From Lachnospiraceae bacterium (GTDB taxonomy: Bacteria > Bacillota > Clostridia > Lachnospirales > Lachnospiraceae): a stretch of 64,000 nucleotides of DNA. The notes below the pieces were generated by a model. The model did no database searches. It was not told the origin of the DNA and worked only from the letters and a program-made list of their open reading frames with translations. Both the position numbers and the translations under genes were made by a program. Below, one piece after another: positions 16,551-25,761 of this stretch. Location: assembly GCA_017936885.1 (NCBI GenBank), contig JAGBEO010000033.1, positions 62,001-126,000 on the forward strand, given 5' to 3'. Within the stretch, counting starts at the first letter, position 1. The number at the start of each line of letters is the position of its first letter.

Positions 16551-18143
16551 GTGAGTAATTATGCGGATGAAATTAACAAAAGAAGAACCTTTGCGATCAT
16601 TTCGCATCCGGATGCAGGTAAGACGACCTTAACCGAGAAATTCTTATTATACGGCGGTGCCATTAATCTGGCAGGCAGCGTAAAAGGTAAGGCCACAGCC
16701 AGACATGCGGTTTCTGACTGGATGGAGATCGAGAAGGAGAGAGGTATTTCAGTCACCTCTTCCGTGCTGCAGTTTGAGTATGACGGTTTTTGTATCAATA
16801 TTCTGGATACGCCGGGACATCAGGACTTCTCTGAGGATACTTACAGAACGTTGATGGCAGCCGATTCTGCGGTGATGGTTATTGATGCATCCAAGGGTGT
16901 GGAGGCGCAGACACGTAAGCTGTTTAAGGTGTGTGTGATGCGTCACATTCCGATCTTTACCTTTATCAATAAGATGGACAGGGATGCCAACGATACTTTT
17001 GAACTGCTGGATGAGATTGAGAAAGAGCTTGGGATTGCTACTTGTCCTATCAACTGGCCCATCGGTTCCGGTAAGAACTTTAAGGGAGTGTATGAGCGTG
17101 CCAGTGAGTGTGTGATTACCTATTCAGATACGGAGAAGGGTACAAAAGAGGGACATGCTACCCGGATTCCGATTGCGGACGAGAGTACGCTGACGGAGTA
17201 TATCGGGGAAGAAAATAAAGCACAGCTTATGGATGAGATAGAGCTGTTAGACGGTGCCAGTGCGGAATATGATTTGGAACTGATTCAGGCGGGAGAATTG
17301 ACTCCTGTATTTTTCGGTTCGGCACTTACAAATTTCGGCGTGGAGATATTCTTGCAGCACTTTTTGAAAATGACGACAACACCGCTTCCGCGTAAGGCGG
17401 ATATCGGCTTGATCGATCCGGTGGAGCATGATTTCTCAGCCTTTGTCTTTAAGATTCAGGCGAATATGAACAAAGCCCATCGTGACAGAGTGGCGTTTAT
17501 GCGTATCTGCTCCGGAAGATTTGATGCCGGAGCCGAGGTGAAGCATGTGCAGGGCGGTAAAGTCATGCGACTGTCCCAGCCGCAGCAGATTATGGCTGAT
17601 GAACGTAAGATATTAAGTGAAGCCTATGCGGGAGATATCATCGGTGTATTTGATCCGGGGATCTTCTCCATCGGAGATACGATCTGTATGCCCAAGGAGC
17701 AGTTTGAATATGAAGGGATTCCGACTTTCGCACCGGAGCATTTTGCGAGAGTAAGGCAGATCGATACCATGAAACGAAAACAATTTGTGAAAGGAATCAC
17801 GCAGATCGCACAGGAGGGTGCCATCCAGATATTCCAGGAATTCAATACCGGTATGGAAGAGATTATCGTGGGGGTAGTCGGTGTGCTGCAGTTCGATGTG
17901 CTCAAGTACCGTTTGGAGAATGAGTATAATGTAGAAATCAGGTTGGAGAATCTTCCTTATGAACATATCCGCTGGATTGAGAATAAGGACATTGATTTGG
18001 ATAAGCTGACAGGTACTTCAGATATGAAGAAGATTAAGGATTTAAAGGACAACCCTTTGCTGTTGTTTGTGAATCAATGGAGTATCGGTATGACGATTGA
18101 GAGAAACGAAGGCTTGATTTTATCGGAGTTTGGCAGAAATTAG
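16551..18143 (+). CDS. prfC: peptide chain release factor 3
   Basis: 530-residue translational GTPase that recycles RF1/RF2 from the ribosome after peptide release. G1 HPDAGKTT is at residues 19-26, G3 is DTPGHQDF and G4 is FINKMDRD. The C-terminal RF3 domain carries the NPLLLFVNQWS ending. The start is taken as GTG 16551 because TTGGAGG lies nine bases upstream; an earlier in-frame TTG at 16536 overlaps that ribosome site and so is rejected. Release-factor assignment over EF-G rests on length and the RF3-type EYNVEIRLENLPYE segment. Confidence 0.95.
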   Translation: MSNYADEINKRRTFAIISHPDAGKTTLTEKFLLYGGAINLAGSVKGKATARHAVSDWMEIEKERGISVTSSVLQFEYDGFCINILDTPGHQDFSEDTYRTLMAADSAVMVIDASKGVEAQTRKLFKVCVMRHIPIFTFINKMDRDANDTFELLDEIEKELGIATCPINWPIGSGKNFKGVYERASECVITYSDTEKGTKEGHATRIPIADESTLTEYIGEENKAQLMDEIELLDGASAEYDLELIQAGELTPVFFGSALTNFGVEIFLQHFLKMTTTPLPRKADIGLIDPVEHDFSAFVFKIQANMNKAHRDRVAFMRICSGRFDAGAEVKHVQGGKVMRLSQPQQIMADERKILSEAYAGDIIGVFDPGIFSIGDTICMPKEQFEYEGIPTFAPEHFARVRQIDTMKRKQFVKGITQIAQEGAIQIFQEFNTGMEEIIVGVVGVLQFDVLKYRLENEYNVEIRLENLPYEHIRWIENKDIDLDKLTGTSDMKKIKDLKDNPLLLFVNQWSIGMTIERNEGLILSEFGRN

Positions 18144-18185
18144 AGGATGTCGGTGCAGTATCTGTGGTGATGAAGGTGTTTGCAT

Positions 18186-19382
18186 ATGAAAAGAACAGGC
18201 TTGTTATTGATCGGTATGCTGATTTTGACCGGATGTCTGGCTTATGCCTGGCATGAGTTGCCGCATGAAGAAAGCGATCTGTATCTACAGGCTGATCTGG
18301 GGGCGGCACAGGCAGAATATGAGGTCTCAGAACAGGTAGTTAAGCAGGAAGAGGTCATTTCAGAGCTGGATTTGGAGAATTGCTATGCTTACCGGATGCT
18401 GTCAGAGGATGAGAAGACGCTGTACAGAGAGATTACAGATGCGCTTCTTACTTTTGGAGAGGATGTGAAACTGTCAAGCTGTGACAAGGAAGAAATATCG
18501 CATGTGTTCCAGTGCGTACTCAATGACCATCCTGAAATTTTCTATGTGGACGGATATACGTATACGGAATATACGTTGGGTGACATTCTCAGAAAGATAA
18601 CGTTTACAGGTACTTATCGTTTCAGTCAGGAAGAAGTAAAAGAAAAGCAAAAACTGATAGATGATTATGTAAACCAGTGCCTGGCAGGGATACCGGAGAA
18701 TGCGGACGAATATACGAAAGTAAAGTATATTTATGAATATTTGATCCATCACACGGAATATGATGCTACGGCGCAGAATAATCAGAATATCTGCTCTGTC
18801 TTTATAGAAGGCAGATCCGTCTGTCAGGGATATGCTAAAGCGACCCAGTATTTATTGAATCAGGCGGGTATTTTTGCCACGCTGGTGCTGGGGCGTGTGG
18901 TAGGTGGCGAAGGACATGCATGGAATCTTGTCAGGATTGACGGTCAGTATTATTATGTGGACACTACATGGGGAGACGCTTCCTATCAGGCGGTGGAGGG
19001 TTCCGTCGAGTATCCGGATGAGAAAATACCTACCATCAACTATGATTATTTGTGTGTAACAACGAAGCAATTGGAGATTACGCATACCATTGACAATGTA
19101 GTGGAGCTGCCGGAATGTACATCGATGGATAATAATTATTATGTGCGTGAGGGCGTATATTTTACCCAGTGGGATGAAGCGCGGCTGGAGAGGATTTTTA
19201 AAGAAGGATATGAGAAAGGCAGCACCTATGTAACATTAAAGTGTGCCGATTATGAGACCTACCGGCAGATGCAGGATGCACTTATTATGAATCAGGGGAT
19301 TTTCCGGTATTTGAATTGTCCCGACGGAGTGGTATCTTATACGGACAATGAGAAACAGTACAGTATGAGCTTCTGGCTTTAA
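18186..19382 (+). CDS. transglutaminase-like lipoprotein
   Basis: 398 residues. A lipoprotein signal with lipobox ILTGC places the lipid-bearing Cys at residue 17. A transglutaminase-core (cysteine protease-like) domain follows: the catalytic triad would be Cys213 in GRSVCQGYAKA, His244 in GEGHAWN and Asp259 in YVDTTWGD. The domain is extracytoplasmic. In the family, such proteins act as proteases, peptidoglycan-modifying enzymes or cross-linkers; the role here is unknown. ATG 18186 is chosen over TTG 18180. No obvious partner is adjacent. Confidence 0.85.
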   Translation: MKRTGLLLIGMLILTGCLAYAWHELPHEESDLYLQADLGAAQAEYEVSEQVVKQEEVISELDLENCYAYRMLSEDEKTLYREITDALLTFGEDVKLSSCDKEEISHVFQCVLNDHPEIFYVDGYTYTEYTLGDILRKITFTGTYRFSQEEVKEKQKLIDDYVNQCLAGIPENADEYTKVKYIYEYLIHHTEYDATAQNNQNICSVFIEGRSVCQGYAKATQYLLNQAGIFATLVLGRVVGGEGHAWNLVRIDGQYYYVDTTWGDASYQAVEGSVEYPDEKIPTINYDYLCVTTKQLEITHTIDNVVELPECTSMDNNYYVREGVYFTQWDEARLERIFKEGYEKGSTYVTLKCADYETYRQMQDALIMNQGIFRYLNCPDGVVSYTDNEKQYSMSFWL

Positions 19383-19477
19383 TGGGAATGGGGCTAGGCA
19401 AAAATAAGAAATTTTGATATACTTAACCCAAATGAGAAAAGGCGTGGTATTGTTACGCAGCAACTTGAGCCATGCGC

Positions 19478-19498
19478 CATGTATGCAGAGCATACATG
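19478..19498 (+). other. perfect hairpin upstream of asp23
   Basis: CATGTATGC and GCATACATG form a nine-base perfect stem with an AGA loop, 38 bases before the asp23 start. There is no T run, so it is not a typical terminator. Role unknown. Confidence 0.5.
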
Positions 19499-19535
19499 TA
19501 AATTCGCAGATTGAGAGAAAGGTATGGTTATTGAT

Positions 19536-19922
19536 ATGGAACAGGAATTAGCTCGCAATACGTATGTATTACAGGAAGATGAGAAGATCGGAACAGTAAA
19601 GATAGCGGATGATGTAGTAGCGATGATCGCAGCTCTCGCTGCCACAGAAGTAGACGGTGTGGCCGCAATGGGAGGCAATATGTCCAATGAGATTTTAAAG
19701 AGAGTGGGGATGAAATCTCTTGCCAAAGGTGCCAAGGTAGACGTATTGAATCAGAAAGTGAAAGTAGAGCTTGCCATTACGATGGAGTATGGTTTTAATA
19801 TTCCGGCCACCTGCCAGCAGGTGCAGAATAAAGTCAAAAGCGCGATAGAGAACATGACAGGCTTGGAAGTAACAGATGTCAATATCCGTATTGCGGGTAT
19901 CAATGTAACGAAAGACAAATAA
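19536..19922 (+). CDS. Asp23/Gls24 family protein (YqhY-like)
   Basis: 128-residue DUF322/Asp23 protein. The hallmark segment IAALAATEVDGVAAMGG appears near the N-terminus and the C-terminal NVRIAGI-like motif is present as DVNIRIAGINV. In bacilli the homologue YqhY lies beside accBC and nusB and affects malonyl-CoA regulation. ATG 19536 is chosen by comparison with nusB, whose leader shares 20 of 22 bases with this one; ATG 19524 is an alternative but nearly touches AAAGG. It heads the asp23-nusB-xseA-xseB-ispA-dxs run. Confidence 0.88.
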   Translation: MEQELARNTYVLQEDEKIGTVKIADDVVAMIAALAATEVDGVAAMGGNMSNEILKRVGMKSLAKGAKVDVLNQKVKVELAITMEYGFNIPATCQQVQNKVKSAIENMTGLEVTDVNIRIAGINVTKDK

Positions 19923-19963
19923 GCCATTGATTTGCAGGCGGAAGGAAAGGCATAGTTATTGAT

Positions 19964-20359
19964 ATGAGCAGAAGAGAGTTACGGGAACAGATATTTAAGT
20001 TGTTGTTTCGCGTGGAATTTAACAGTATGGAAGATATGGCGGAGCAGGAGCAGTTGTTTTTTGAGGAAGAAGATGCTGCAAAAGAGAAGGATGCCGTATA
20101 TGTTTCGGACAAATACCATAAGATCAGGGAGAAGCTTACAGAGATTGATGCTCTCTTAAATGAAAGGGCGGAAGGCTGGAATACCGGCAGAATGAGCAAG
20201 GTTGATCTGACGATCTTAAGGCTGGCTGTCTATGAGATTACGTATGACGAGTCTGTCCCCACGGGAGTGGCGATTAATGAGGCAGTGGAGCTTGCCAAGA
20301 AATTCGGGCAAGATGCTTCTTCGGGATTTGTGAATGGCGTCTTAGCGAAGTTTGCATAA
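19964..20359 (+). CDS. nusB: transcription antitermination factor NusB
   Basis: 131-residue all-helical NusB, which with NusE binds boxA in rRNA leaders. It begins MSRRELREQIFKLLFRVEF and ends with the conserved VAINEAVELAKKFGQDASSGF and FVNGVLAKF. Length is usual. The leader GAAAGGCATAGTTATTGAT precedes ATG 19964 with an unusually long 13-base gap from AAAGG, the same arrangement as in asp23. Followed 15 bases later by xseA. Confidence 0.95.
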   Translation: MSRRELREQIFKLLFRVEFNSMEDMAEQEQLFFEEEDAAKEKDAVYVSDKYHKIREKLTEIDALLNERAEGWNTGRMSKVDLTILRLAVYEITYDESVPTGVAINEAVELAKKFGQDASSGFVNGVLAKFA

Positions 20360-20374
20360 AAGACAGGTGTTGCG

Positions 20375-21586
20375 ATGCAGAATGTATATACAGTTGCACA
20401 GGTCAATTCTTATATTAAAAATATGTTCACGCAGGATTTTATGCTGCAGTCCATCCAGGTGAAAGGCGAGGTGAGTAACTGTAAGTATCATTCCTCTGGA
20501 CATATTTATTTTACATTAAAGGATGCAAAAGGAACAATTGCATGTGTTATGTTTGCTTCAAACCGCAGCGGATTATCTTTTCGCATGACGGAAGGGCAGC
20601 AGGTTGTGGTAAGCGGCAGTGTGGATGTCTATGAGCGGGACGGTAAATACCAGTTATATGCTAAGCAGATACAGCTTAACGGTGCCGGAGCACTTTATGA
20701 GCGGTACGAGCAGCTTAAGCGGGAGCTGGAAGAGAGAGGAATGTTTGCCCCGGAATATAAACAGCCTATTCCGAAATACATTAAAACCCTGGGGGTTGTG
20801 ACAGCGGCTACAGGTGCGGCGGTCAGGGATATTATCAATATCACTACCAGAAGGAATCCTTATGTGCAGATTATTCTTTATCCTGCCATTGTGCAGGGAG
20901 AAGCGGCCGTGCCAAGCATCATCAACGGTATTCATGCCATGGAGCATTTCGGTGTGGACACCATCATCGTAGGCAGAGGCGGCGGTTCCATAGAGGATTT
21001 GTGGGCATTTAATGAAGAAGCGGTGGCACAGGCGATTTTTGACTGCCCGATACCGATTATATCGGCGGTGGGACATGAGACGGATACAACGATTGCAGAT
21101 TATGTGGCGGATTTGAGGGCACCGACTCCGTCAGCAGCCGCAGAACTTGCAGTTTATGATATAGAACAATTACAGGATAAGATATCCGAATACACTTACA
21201 CGCTTAAGCATATGTGCAAGCGTGTCATAGAGCGTTATCGCAAAGAGACAGAGCAGTACGGTGTGAGGATGCGCTATCTAAGTCCCCTTAACATGCTCCG
21301 TATGAAAAGAACACAGGCGTTATCTTTAGAGGAACACTTGCAGAATGCGATGGAGAAACAGTTGCGCTCTAAGAAGCATCAACTGGCGCTTTATGTGGAG
21401 CAGATGAAAGGCTTATCACCTCTTGATAAGCTGAATCAGGGATATTCCTATGCAGCGGATGCATCCGGCAGGACGCTCTCTTCTGTGGAGCAGGTATCTT
21501 CCGGGGATATGGTAACGGTCTACTTAAAAGACGGACGGCTTAAGACGCAGATTATGGAGAAACAGAGAGAAGCATGGGAGAGTTAG
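20375..21586 (+). CDS. xseA: exodeoxyribonuclease VII large subunit
   Basis: 403-residue XseA: an N-terminal OB-fold (VYTVAQVNSYIKNMF, VKGEVSNCKYHSSGH), the catalytic central domain with GVVTAATGAAVRDI and VDTIIVGRGGGS followed by SAVGHETDTTIADYVAD, and a C-terminal coiled coil. The enzyme degrades single-stranded DNA to oligonucleotides with XseB. The 3' end overlaps xseB by 13 bases, so the subunits are probably coupled in translation. Confidence 0.95.
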   Translation: MQNVYTVAQVNSYIKNMFTQDFMLQSIQVKGEVSNCKYHSSGHIYFTLKDAKGTIACVMFASNRSGLSFRMTEGQQVVVSGSVDVYERDGKYQLYAKQIQLNGAGALYERYEQLKRELEERGMFAPEYKQPIPKYIKTLGVVTAATGAAVRDIINITTRRNPYVQIILYPAIVQGEAAVPSIINGIHAMEHFGVDTIIVGRGGGSIEDLWAFNEEAVAQAIFDCPIPIISAVGHETDTTIADYVADLRAPTPSAAAELAVYDIEQLQDKISEYTYTLKHMCKRVIERYRKETEQYGVRMRYLSPLNMLRMKRTQALSLEEHLQNAMEKQLRSKKHQLALYVEQMKGLSPLDKLNQGYSYAADASGRTLSSVEQVSSGDMVTVYLKDGRLKTQIMEKQREAWES

Positions 21587-21891
21587 AAGTGGAAAACAGG
21601 AAACCGGAGCAGCGGAAGAAGGAACAGGATAAGGTGCAGGAGCAGAATAAGGCGCAGGAACAAGATCAGGTACAAGGACAGAATACAGAGCAGGGGATTT
21701 CTCTGGAGGAAGCCTTTGCGCAACTGGAAGAAGTGATTGCTCATTTAGAGACAGAAGAGATTACTTTAGAGCAGTCTTTTCAGGAATATAACAGAGGAAT
21801 GCAGTTGTTGCAGTACTGTAATGCAACGATAGATCAGGTGGAGAAAAGGGTACTTCAAATCAATGAAGATGGTGGCTTAGATGAATTTTAA
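21574..21891 (+). CDS. xseB: exodeoxyribonuclease VII small subunit with Gln/Glu-rich extension
   Basis: The family domain starts at about residue 42 (SLEEAFAQLEEVIAHLE) and continues through LEQSFQEYNRGMQLLQYC. It is preceded by about 35 low-complexity Gln/Glu/Lys residues, making 105 residues instead of the usual 70-80. An internal start closer to the domain is not obvious: no ATG or good ribosome site was found there, so the extension is probably real. Overlaps xseA by 13 bases and ispA by 11 bases. Confidence 0.9.
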   Translation: MGELEVENRKPEQRKKEQDKVQEQNKAQEQDQVQGQNTEQGISLEEAFAQLEEVIAHLETEEITLEQSFQEYNRGMQLLQYCNATIDQVEKRVLQINEDGGLDEF

Positions 21892-22783
21892 AGAAGAACT
21901 GACACAGAAAACAGAGCAGATGGAAGAGGTGTTAAAGCAGTATCTTCCGAAAGAAGAGGGGTATGCTGGGACGGTAATCGAGGCGATGAACTACTCCGTG
22001 TTGGCAGGCGGTAAACGTCTGCGTCCCATGCTGATGTGGGAGACGACCGTTTTGTTCGGCAGTGCGGGAGAAAGTATCAAGCCTTTCATGGCAGCGCTGG
22101 AGATGATTCATAACTATTCTCTCGTGCATGATGATCTGCCCGCCATGGACAATGATGAGTGCCGGAGAGGACGCAAGACTACCCATGTGGTTTACGGAGA
22201 AGGCATGGCAGTGTTAGCAGGAGACGGGCTGCTCAATTATGCTTTCGAGACAGCAGCAACAGCTTTCGATCTGGCAGAAAACATGGAAGATTACCGGAAG
22301 ATAGGAAAGGCGATGCAGATACTTGCCGGAAAAGCCGGTATCTATGGAATGATCGGCGGACAGTGTGCGGATCTGAATGCAGAAGAACCGGAAACACAGG
22401 TATCCGAAGAAATGCTGCTGTATATTCATGAGCATAAGACTGCTGCGCTGATTCAGTCTGCTATGATGATCGGTGCCGTTTTGGCGGGGGCTTCCGGGGA
22501 AGAGATTGCTGCCATAGAGAAATGTGCTTACAACATCGGTATTGCGTTTCAGATACAGGATGATATTCTGGATGTGACCGGCAGTCAGGAAGTGCTGGGT
22601 AAGCCTATCGGAAGTGATGAGAAGAATCACAAGCTTACCTATGTTTCTATGCACGGACTTAAGGAGTCAAAGGAACAGGTGGAAGAATTGTCTAAAGAAG
22701 CCATTAGTATTCTGACTTCCTTTGCACAGCGTAATTTGTTCCTGGAACAATTGGTAGAGCAGTTAATCTACAGAGAAAAATAG
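21881..22783 (+). CDS. ispA: polyprenyl synthetase (farnesyl/geranylgeranyl diphosphate synthase)
   Basis: 300-residue trans-isoprenyl diphosphate synthase. The first aspartate-rich motif DDLPAMDND is at residues 84-92, and the second is in QIQDDILDVTG. GGKRLRPML marks the substrate-binding start of the family. It condenses isopentenyl diphosphate with allylic diphosphates, supplying C15/C20 precursors for undecaprenyl phosphate and quinones. Overlaps xseB by 11 bases and precedes dxs, so the first and later steps of isoprenoid synthesis are linked here. Confidence 0.94.
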   Translation: MNFKEELTQKTEQMEEVLKQYLPKEEGYAGTVIEAMNYSVLAGGKRLRPMLMWETTVLFGSAGESIKPFMAALEMIHNYSLVHDDLPAMDNDECRRGRKTTHVVYGEGMAVLAGDGLLNYAFETAATAFDLAENMEDYRKIGKAMQILAGKAGIYGMIGGQCADLNAEEPETQVSEEMLLYIHEHKTAALIQSAMMIGAVLAGASGEEIAAIEKCAYNIGIAFQIQDDILDVTGSQEVLGKPIGSDEKNHKLTYVSMHGLKESKEQVEELSKEAISILTSFAQRNLFLEQLVEQLIYREK

Positions 22784-22860
22784 AGAGTTAAAACCTGTTC
22801 GGTTTTGACACATTCAGATCAGAGCCTTTATGCTTTGACATTGAGGATTAGGTGAATACG

Positions 22861-24750
22861 ATGTATTTAGAGAAAATTGAGAAAGCGAATGATATCAAGC
22901 AGATTGCAGAAGAAAACTACGGGGCACTGGCAGAGGAAATCAGGGAATTCCTGATTCAGACGATCAGTGTGACCGGAGGACATCTGGGGTCCAATCTGGG
23001 AGCCGTGGAGTTGACGATGGCCCTTCATCTGTTTTTGGATTTGCCGGAAGATAAAGTGATATGGGATGTGGGACATCAGTCTTATACCCATAAATTACTG
23101 ACGGGCAGAAGAGACGGGTTCGTTAATCTGCGTAAATTCGGGGGGATGAGCGGATTCCCGAAGCGCAAAGAGAGTGATTGTGACTGCTTTGACACGGGAC
23201 ACAGTTCTACTTCTATCTCGGCGGGCCTTGGTATGGTGAAGGCGAGAGATATTCAGGGCGGTAAGAATACGATTGTATCTGTCATCGGCGACGGTTCTTT
23301 AACAGGCGGCATGGCATATGAAGCGCTGAATAACGCTTCGCGGCTTGAGACGAATTACATCATTATTCTCAATGACAATAACATGTCCATATCAGAGAAC
23401 GTGGGCGGTGTTTCTAAATATTTGAATAATATCAGAACAGCGGACATGTATCTGGATTTAAAAGAAGGCGTTTACAATTCCCTGCACGGTAAGTCTAAGT
23501 ACGGTGATAAAGTGGTATCCCAGATCAGGCGTGCCAAGAGCAGCTTCAAACAGCTTGTAGTGCCGGGCATGTTCTTTGAAGATATGGGAATTACCTATTT
23601 GGGGCCGGTAGACGGTCATAATATTCAGGCGATGGTGCATATGCTGAAAGAAGCCAGAAAGATCAAAGGCGCGGTGCTTCTGCATGTGATTACCCAGAAA
23701 GGACGGGGGTATGCACCGGCTGAGCGTCATCCGGCCAGATTTCACGGAGCGGAACCTTTCGATATCGAGACAGGTATTCCGAGCAAACCGAGGAATAAGG
23801 CGAATTATACGGACATTTTTTCAACGGTTATGTGCAAGTTAGGGCAGCGGGACGAGCAGGTGGTTGCAATAACAGCCGCTATGCCTGACGGTACCGGATT
23901 AAAACGGTTCCGTAATATGTACCCTGATCGGTTTTTTGATGTGGGAATTGCGGAAGAACATGCTGTAACCTTTGCGGCAGGGCTTGCGGCAGGCGGGTTG
24001 AAGCCTATTGTGGCAATTTATTCTTCTTTTTTACAAAGAGCCTATGACCAGATTCTGCATGACGTGTGTATTCAGAATCTTCCGGTAGTCTTTGCCATAG
24101 ACAGGGCCGGATTGGTGGGCAGTGACGGAGAGACTCATCAGGGAATTTTTGATTTATCCTATCTGTCCTCTATACCGAATATGCATATTATGGCGCCCAA
24201 GAATAAATGGGAGCTTTCCGATATGATTAAGTTTGCGGTTGCCTTCGAGGCGCCGATTGCCATCCGCTATCCGAGAGGAGAGGCGTTCGACGGACTGAAA
24301 GATAACCGGGAGCCTATTGTATATGGCAAGAGCGAGCCGATTTATGAAGAAGAGGATATTATGCTCATGGCTGTGGGCAGCATGGTAAAGGTTGCCCTGG
24401 AGGTACGTGATCAACTGAAAGAACGCGGCTATTCCTGTTCTTTGGTGAATGCCAGATTCGTGAAGCCTATCGATGAAGAAGCTGTCAAAGAAGCCTGTCA
24501 GGAGCACAAACTGATTGTGACCATGGAGGAAAATGTGTTAAGCGGCGGCTATGGCGAGAAGGTCAGGGATTACGTTGATGCAATCGGGGCATCGACCCAG
24601 GTGCTTAACATAGCGATTCCGGATGAGTATGTGGAGCATGGCAATGTGGAACTGCTAAAGCAGGAAATCGGCATCGATGCGGATTCTATCGTAAAGAAAG
24701 TGATTACGCGGTACGTTTCTATGGCAGGTATGAATGATAAGAAGCTTTGA
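22861..24750 (+). CDS. dxs: 1-deoxy-D-xylulose-5-phosphate synthase
   Basis: 629-residue thiamine-diphosphate enzyme that starts the non-mevalonate isoprenoid pathway from pyruvate and glyceraldehyde 3-phosphate. Motifs: GGHLGSNLGAVELTMALH at the N-terminus, the TPP-binding GDGSLTGGMAYEALN with downstream LNDNNMSI, and the C-terminal transketolase half with DVGIAEEHAVTFAAG. ATG 22861 is chosen (AGGTG seven bases before); a GTG at 22852 is possible. The frame is complete. Confidence 0.96.
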   Translation: MYLEKIEKANDIKQIAEENYGALAEEIREFLIQTISVTGGHLGSNLGAVELTMALHLFLDLPEDKVIWDVGHQSYTHKLLTGRRDGFVNLRKFGGMSGFPKRKESDCDCFDTGHSSTSISAGLGMVKARDIQGGKNTIVSVIGDGSLTGGMAYEALNNASRLETNYIIILNDNNMSISENVGGVSKYLNNIRTADMYLDLKEGVYNSLHGKSKYGDKVVSQIRRAKSSFKQLVVPGMFFEDMGITYLGPVDGHNIQAMVHMLKEARKIKGAVLLHVITQKGRGYAPAERHPARFHGAEPFDIETGIPSKPRNKANYTDIFSTVMCKLGQRDEQVVAITAAMPDGTGLKRFRNMYPDRFFDVGIAEEHAVTFAAGLAAGGLKPIVAIYSSFLQRAYDQILHDVCIQNLPVVFAIDRAGLVGSDGETHQGIFDLSYLSSIPNMHIMAPKNKWELSDMIKFAVAFEAPIAIRYPRGEAFDGLKDNREPIVYGKSEPIYEEEDIMLMAVGSMVKVALEVRDQLKERGYSCSLVNARFVKPIDEEAVKEACQEHKLIVTMEENVLSGGYGEKVRDYVDAIGASTQVLNIAIPDEYVEHGNVELLKQEIGIDADSIVKKVITRYVSMAGMNDKKL

Positions 24751-24860
24751 AGATATTATGTACAGACCCGGTGGGACGGATAGGTATGGATAAATATAGA
24801 AAGACAAGCATATGAGAATAGAGATATAAGAATAGATGCATAAAGGCAGAAACAGAGCGT

Positions 24861-25757
24861 ATGAAAGAAAGATTAGACGTGATTCTGGTCAAACAGGGAT
24901 TTGCTCAGTCCAGAGAGAAAGCGAAGGCAATCCTCATGGCAGGCAATGTCTTTGTGGACGGACAGCGGGAAGATAAGGCAGGAACCACTTTTGACGAGAG
25001 TAAAATTCATATAGAAGTGAAAGGCAGTACCTTGAAGTATGTGAGCCGCGGCGGTTTGAAGCTGGAAAAGGCGATGGCACAGTTTCCGATTGTGCTTGCG
25101 GATACCGTGTGTATGGATATCGGAGCATCCACAGGCGGTTTTACGGACTGTATGCTGCAAAATGGCGCCAGACAGGTGTTTTCCATTGATGTGGGGCATG
25201 GGCAGCTTGCCTGGAAACTTAGAAATGATGAGCGGGTTGTCTGCATGGAGAAAACCAATTTCCGTTATGTGACACCGGACGATATCGGGGTGCAGGTGGA
25301 TTTTGCATCGGTAGATGTCTCCTTTATTTCTTTGACCAAGATTTTGATTCCGGCGAGGAATCTGCTTCGGGAGCAGGGACGCATGGTGTGCCTGATCAAG
25401 CCTCAGTTTGAAGCTGGCAAAGAGAAAGTCGGCAAGAAGGGCGTGGTGAGAGATCCTGATGTGCATAAGGAAGTGATACATAAGGTGATTGATTATGCTG
25501 ATTTTATCGGGTTTGCAGTGAAGGGACTGACCTATTCGCCCATCAAAGGCCCAGAAGGAAATATAGAATATTTGGTATTTATAGAGAAAAAGAGTGAACT
25601 GTCGGAAGAAATTTCGGAACTGACGGAAGCTGAGGCAGAGGGTGCTTTGCGGGAACTGACAGCCGCTAAGAGCGGAAAGTCCTGGGAGCAGGAACAGATG
25701 AAGATGATCTCACAGACGGTAGCTGAAGCACATGGCGCATTAGACGAGGCGAAATAA
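24861..25757 (+). CDS. tlyA: TlyA-type rRNA 2'-O-methyltransferase
   Basis: 298 residues: an N-terminal S4 RNA-binding domain (ERLDVILVKQGFAQSREKAK) and a FtsJ-type methyltransferase fold with the SAM site CMDIGASTGGFTDCMLQ and the GRMVCLIKPQFEAGKE segment. In actinobacteria TlyA methylates 16S/23S rRNA and affects capreomycin sensitivity; clostridial members (YqxC) are less studied. The C-terminal ~50 residues are a charged extension. It is followed by nadK four bases later, the standard order in Clostridia. Confidence 0.92.
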   Translation: MKERLDVILVKQGFAQSREKAKAILMAGNVFVDGQREDKAGTTFDESKIHIEVKGSTLKYVSRGGLKLEKAMAQFPIVLADTVCMDIGASTGGFTDCMLQNGARQVFSIDVGHGQLAWKLRNDERVVCMEKTNFRYVTPDDIGVQVDFASVDVSFISLTKILIPARNLLREQGRMVCLIKPQFEAGKEKVGKKGVVRDPDVHKEVIHKVIDYADFIGFAVKGLTYSPIKGPEGNIEYLVFIEKKSELSEEISELTEAEAEGALRELTAAKSGKSWEQEQMKMISQTVAEAHGALDEAK

Positions 25758-25761
25758 GCAG

